DNA from: Gemmatimonadota bacterium
GTDB lineage: Bacteria > Gemmatimonadota > Gemmatimonadetes > Gemmatimonadales > Gemmatimonadaceae
DNA: 7,015 nucleotides
Direction: 5' to 3'
Assembly (NCBI GenBank): GCA_028287205.1
Contig: JAQBQC010000272.1
Coordinates: 1 to 7,015, forward strand
In this document: in pieces, positions 5,685-7,015 of the stretch
Position numbering within the stretch: position 1 is the first letter of the stretch
Layout: the number at the start of each line of letters is the position of its first letter
The notes under the pieces: model-generated
The model's input: the letters and a program-made list of their open reading frames with translations, nothing else
Told to the model about the DNA's origin: nothing
Databases searched by the model: none
Position numbers and translations under genes: made by a program

Positions 5685-7015
5685 ATGTGTGGAATCGTAG
5701 GATACGTCGGACCCCGCTCCGCCACGCCTCTGTTGCTCGAGGGGCTGAGGCGCCTGGAATATCGCGGCTACGACTCGGCGGGCATCGCGATCATGAATGG
5801 CAAGGGGCTCGAGACTCGCAAGGCGCCGGGGAAGATCTCGGAGCTCGAGGCGCTCGTCGCGTCCACGCCGATCATCGGAACGCTCGGGATCGCGCACACG
5901 CGGTGGGCGACGCATGGCGCGCCGAACTTCATCAATTCGCATCCGCAGATGAGCTGCGATGAGAAAATCGGTGTCGTCCACAACGGAATCATCGAGAATG
6001 GATCCGCGCTCCGTCAGGCGCTCGAGGAGCTCGGCCACACGTTCCGGTCGGATACCGACACCGAAGTGCTCGCGCACCTCATCGAGGAAGTGTACGACGG
6101 CAATCTCGAACAGGCCGTGATCGAGGCGCTCTCGAGAGTCGAGGGCACGTACGGGATCGCGGTCGTGTCGAGCGACGATCGCGACAAGATCGTGGCGGCG
6201 CGCAAGGGAAGTCCGCTGCTGGTCGGGCTTGGCGAGGGCGAGTACTTCGTCGCGAGCGATGTCTCGGCGATCCTGGCGCACACGCGGCAGGTGATCTATC
6301 TCGACGACGGCGATCTCGCGGTGCTCAATCGCGATGGCTACCAGATCATCGACATGAACGCGCTGCCGCTGGAGCGTGCGGTGGCGAGCATCGATTGGGA
6401 TCTGGACATGATCGAGCGCGGCGGCTTCGCGCACTTCATGCTGAAGGAGATCTTCGAGCAGCCGGACACCGTGCGGAACACGATGCGCGGGCGCCTCCTG
6501 AACGAGACGGGCGCGGCGCGGCTCGGCGGCCTCAACCTCACGGCTGAGGAGCTGCTCCAGTTCGACAACATCCTCATCACGGCGTGCGGCACGAGCTGGC
6601 ACTCGGCGCTCATCGGCGAGTTTCTGATCGAGGATCTCGCGCGCATTCCGGTGGAAGTGGAGTACGCGTCGGAGCTCCGGTATCGGAATCCGATCATCAC
6701 CGAGAAGACGCTGTGCATCGTGATCTCGCAGTCGGGGGAGACGGCGGATACGCTGGCGGCGATGCGCGAGGCGCAGCGGCGTGGCGCGCGTGCGCTGGGC
6801 ATCGTGAACGTGGTGGGCTCGACGATCGCGCGCGAGTCGGACGGCGGCATCTACATTCACGCGGGTCCGGAGATCGGCGTCGCGTCCACGAAGGCGTTCA
6901 GCAGCCAGGTGACGGCGCTCGCGCTCTTCGCGCTCAAGCTGGCGCGGCTTCGCGGGCTCACGGAGCTCGAAGGCAAGCGCATCGTCGAAGCGATGCAGAA
7001 GCTGCCCGATCAGAT
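5685..7015 (+). CDS. glmS: Glutamine--fructose-6-phosphate aminotransferase (isomerizing), 3' end beyond window
   Basis: GlmS transfers the amide nitrogen of glutamine to fructose-6-phosphate, giving glucosamine-6-phosphate, the first committed step to UDP-GlcNAc. The window holds 443 residues of an expected roughly 610. The start MCGIVGYVG is diagnostic: after Met removal the Cys becomes the N-terminal nucleophile of the class II glutaminase domain (residues 2 to about 240). Also seen are RLEYRGYDSAG (24-33), HTRWATHG (71-78), HNGIIEN (99-105) and SDTDTEV (122-128). The first SIS (sugar isomerase) domain follows from about 285: ACGTSWHSA with Cys301, ASELRYR (328-334), SQSGETADT (348-356) and ASTKAFSSQ (400-408). 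The second SIS domain and C-terminal tail lie off the edge. It starts 21 bp after glmM and is very probably in the same operon, whose product order (GlmS then GlmM) runs opposite to gene order. Confidence 0.97.
   Translation, partial: MCGIVGYVGPRSATPLLLEGLRRLEYRGYDSAGIAIMNGKGLETRKAPGKISELEALVASTPIIGTLGIAHTRWATHGAPNFINSHPQMSCDEKIGVVHNGIIENGSALRQALEELGHTFRSDTDTEVLAHLIEEVYDGNLEQAVIEALSRVEGTYGIAVVSSDDRDKIVAARKGSPLLVGLGEGEYFVASDVSAILAHTRQVIYLDDGDLAVLNRDGYQIIDMNALPLERAVASIDWDLDMIERGGFAHFMLKEIFEQPDTVRNTMRGRLLNETGAARLGGLNLTAEELLQFDNILITACGTSWHSALIGEFLIEDLARIPVEVEYASELRYRNPIITEKTLCIVISQSGETADTLAAMREAQRRGARALGIVNVVGSTIARESDGGIYIHAGPEIGVASTKAFSSQVTALALFALKLARLRGLTELEGKRIVEAMQKLPDQ

Noticed and set aside
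4604..5725. A 373-codon minus-strand frame over glmM
   Set aside because: Ser/Arg/Pro/Thr-rich shadow of the mutase gene, whose four catalytic loops fix the real frame.
5451..6860. A 469-codon open frame on the minus strand over glmM and glmS
   Set aside because: It opposes two genes with intact catalytic motifs; the translation is Arg/Asp/His-rich and low in complexity, the usual product of reading GC-biased codons backwards.

Overview
This window comes from a GC-rich bacterial chromosome. It is densely packed and strongly G/C-biased at third codon positions. I see no mobile element, tRNA, rRNA or CRISPR array. The gene set and the archaeal/Bacteroidetes-like motifs of the GlmM homologue would fit a Gemmatimonadota-like organism, but that assignment is a weak inference from general character; no marker gene here decides it.

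Five protein genes fill almost all of the sequence. From the left: a PLP-dependent cystathionine gamma-synthase/lyase family gene on the minus strand (1-1166, last few codons beyond the edge); after a 41-bp divergent gap, a response regulator with a receiver domain fused to an HD-GYP domain on the plus strand (1208-2377); then, converging on it with only 27 bp between the stops, a two-TM methyl-accepting chemotaxis protein on the minus strand (2405-4138). A 160-bp divergent intergenic region with two short inverted repeats follows. The last block is a plus-strand pair: a phosphoglucosamine mutase/phosphomannomutase family gene (glmM, 4299-5663) and, 21 bp downstream, glmS (5685 to the right edge, truncated).

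Functionally there are three themes. Sulfur amino-acid metabolism is represented by the first gene. Signal transduction is represented by the RpfG-like c-di-GMP phosphodiesterase candidate and the chemoreceptor; they are adjacent, but no sequence feature links them in one pathway. Amino-sugar supply is represented by glmM-glmS: GlmS makes glucosamine-6-phosphate from fructose-6-phosphate and glutamine, and GlmM isomerises it to glucosamine-1-phosphate on the way to UDP-GlcNAc for the cell envelope. The short spacing suggests co-transcription.

I did not find an undescribed system. The points most worth checking are the divergent 4139-4298 region with its palindromes and a startless Shine-Dalgarno-like run, the degenerate GYP motif in the HD-GYP protein, and the GlmM homologue's archaeal-type substrate loop together with its lower GC3.
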